Below are positions 16,167 through 16,347 of a stretch of 16,347 nt of DNA, one piece after another. The DNA is taken from assembly GCA_030043155.1 (NCBI GenBank), contig JASHYE010000370.1:1-16347 (forward strand), given 5' to 3'. Position numbers and translations under genes: made by a program. Within the stretch, counting starts at the first letter, position 1, and each line of letters begins with the position of its first letter. The DNA is from Candidatus Acidiferrales bacterium (GTDB lineage Bacteria; Acidobacteriota; Terriglobia; Acidoferrales; UBA7541). Below the pieces are notes generated by a model, which saw only the letters and a list, made by a program, of their open reading frames with translations, was not told where the DNA came from and did no database searches.

Positions 16167-16223
16167 AAGCACGGATAAGTGGTTTAGTCTCCTCGATTCG
16201 AAAGAAGTTTCGCGCAGCGCCGA

Positions 16224-16250
16224 TTGCGGCTTTTGGGCGTCGCATATAGG
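16224..16250 (+). promoter_or_regulatory. Weak candidate promoter of the right-edge gene
   Basis: TTGCGG (16224-16229), a short 15-nt spacer and TATAGG (16245-16250). It would start transcription near 16257, leaving a 20-nt leader with the ribosome site. TTGCG also begins the -35 boxes proposed for the kinase and PKS genes. Confidence 0.3.
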
Positions 16251-16276
16251 CTAGGGCCTCTCAGGAGGGTTTTGTG

Positions 16277-16347
16277 ATGAAACGGTGCGCATTAGTGGTG
16301 GCGGCGATTCTTTTTGCATCGTGTGGGTATGCGCAGGCGCAGAGTGC
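16277..16347 (+). CDS. 5' end of a gene for an exported protein (cut by window edge)
   Basis: Only 23 complete codons are visible: a basic start (MKR), a hydrophobic core (CALVVAAILFA) and SCGYAQAQS. This is a signal peptide, cut either by signal peptidase I after YAQA or, since FASC resembles a lipobox, by the lipoprotein peptidase before Cys16. The ATG at 16277 has AGGAGGG ending 7 nt upstream; an adjacent GTG at 16274 is a less likely start. The gene runs off the right edge, so its product is unknown. It is divergent from the multicopper oxidase and shares a 278-nt regulatory spacer with it. Confidence 0.8.
   Translation, partial: MKRCALVVAAILFASCGYAQAQS

Overview
This 16.3 kb window looks like the chromosome of a soil-type bacterium, most likely an acidobacterium (class Terriglobia). 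This is inferred from gene content, not from a marker gene. The pointers are a Ser/Thr kinase fused to a TolB-like domain and TPRs, secreted proteins with Ig-like or carboxypeptidase-regulatory-like domains, many exported enzymes, and short intergenic hairpin repeats of a kind I associate with acidobacterial genomes. Base composition is GC-rich throughout. I see no tRNA, rRNA, CRISPR array, IS element or phage gene.

Layout, left to right. Positions 1-277 hold an array of intergenic hairpins. On the minus strand follow a DUF885 metallohydrolase with a Tat-like signal (278-2188) and, upstream of it, a trypsin-like NAL1-type protease lipoprotein with two Ig-like domains and a duplicated C-terminal module (2428-4518). 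A divergent spacer leads to the plus-strand kinase-TolB-TPR protein (4801-7059). Then come a small outer-membrane beta-barrel (7318-7884) and, 26 nt later, a small protein with a very basic N-terminus and acidic C-terminus (7911-8327). A promoter and a 160-nt run of four hairpins precede a stand-alone type III polyketide synthase (8720-9769). The rest is minus-strand up to position 16000: a secreted protein with a carboxypeptidase-regulatory-like domain and no ATG start (9919-11070), a bacterial Ku without a neighbouring ligD (11159-11995), a secreted phosphoesterase of the phospholipase C/acid phosphatase family (12409-14001), and a multicopper oxidase (14118-15998). The window ends inside a divergent gene for an exported protein (16277 onward).

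Most genes are independent transcription units. Only the beta-barrel plus the small basic/acidic protein look like a tight operon. The common theme is export and envelope: six complete proteins carry signal peptides, plus the one cut at the right edge.

The most interesting signals are regulatory. The kinase and ku share the same geometry: a -35 box, 17 nt, TACAAT, 9 nt, ATG. This predicts leaderless or nearly leaderless mRNAs. The polyketide synthase has a sigma70-type promoter whose predicted start coincides with the first of four consecutive hairpins, so its mRNA should have a structured leader of about 190 nt. Downstream of the phosphoesterase, a strong intrinsic terminator and the end of the coding region have a second, degenerate copy about 250 nt further on. 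No single new multi-gene system is evident.
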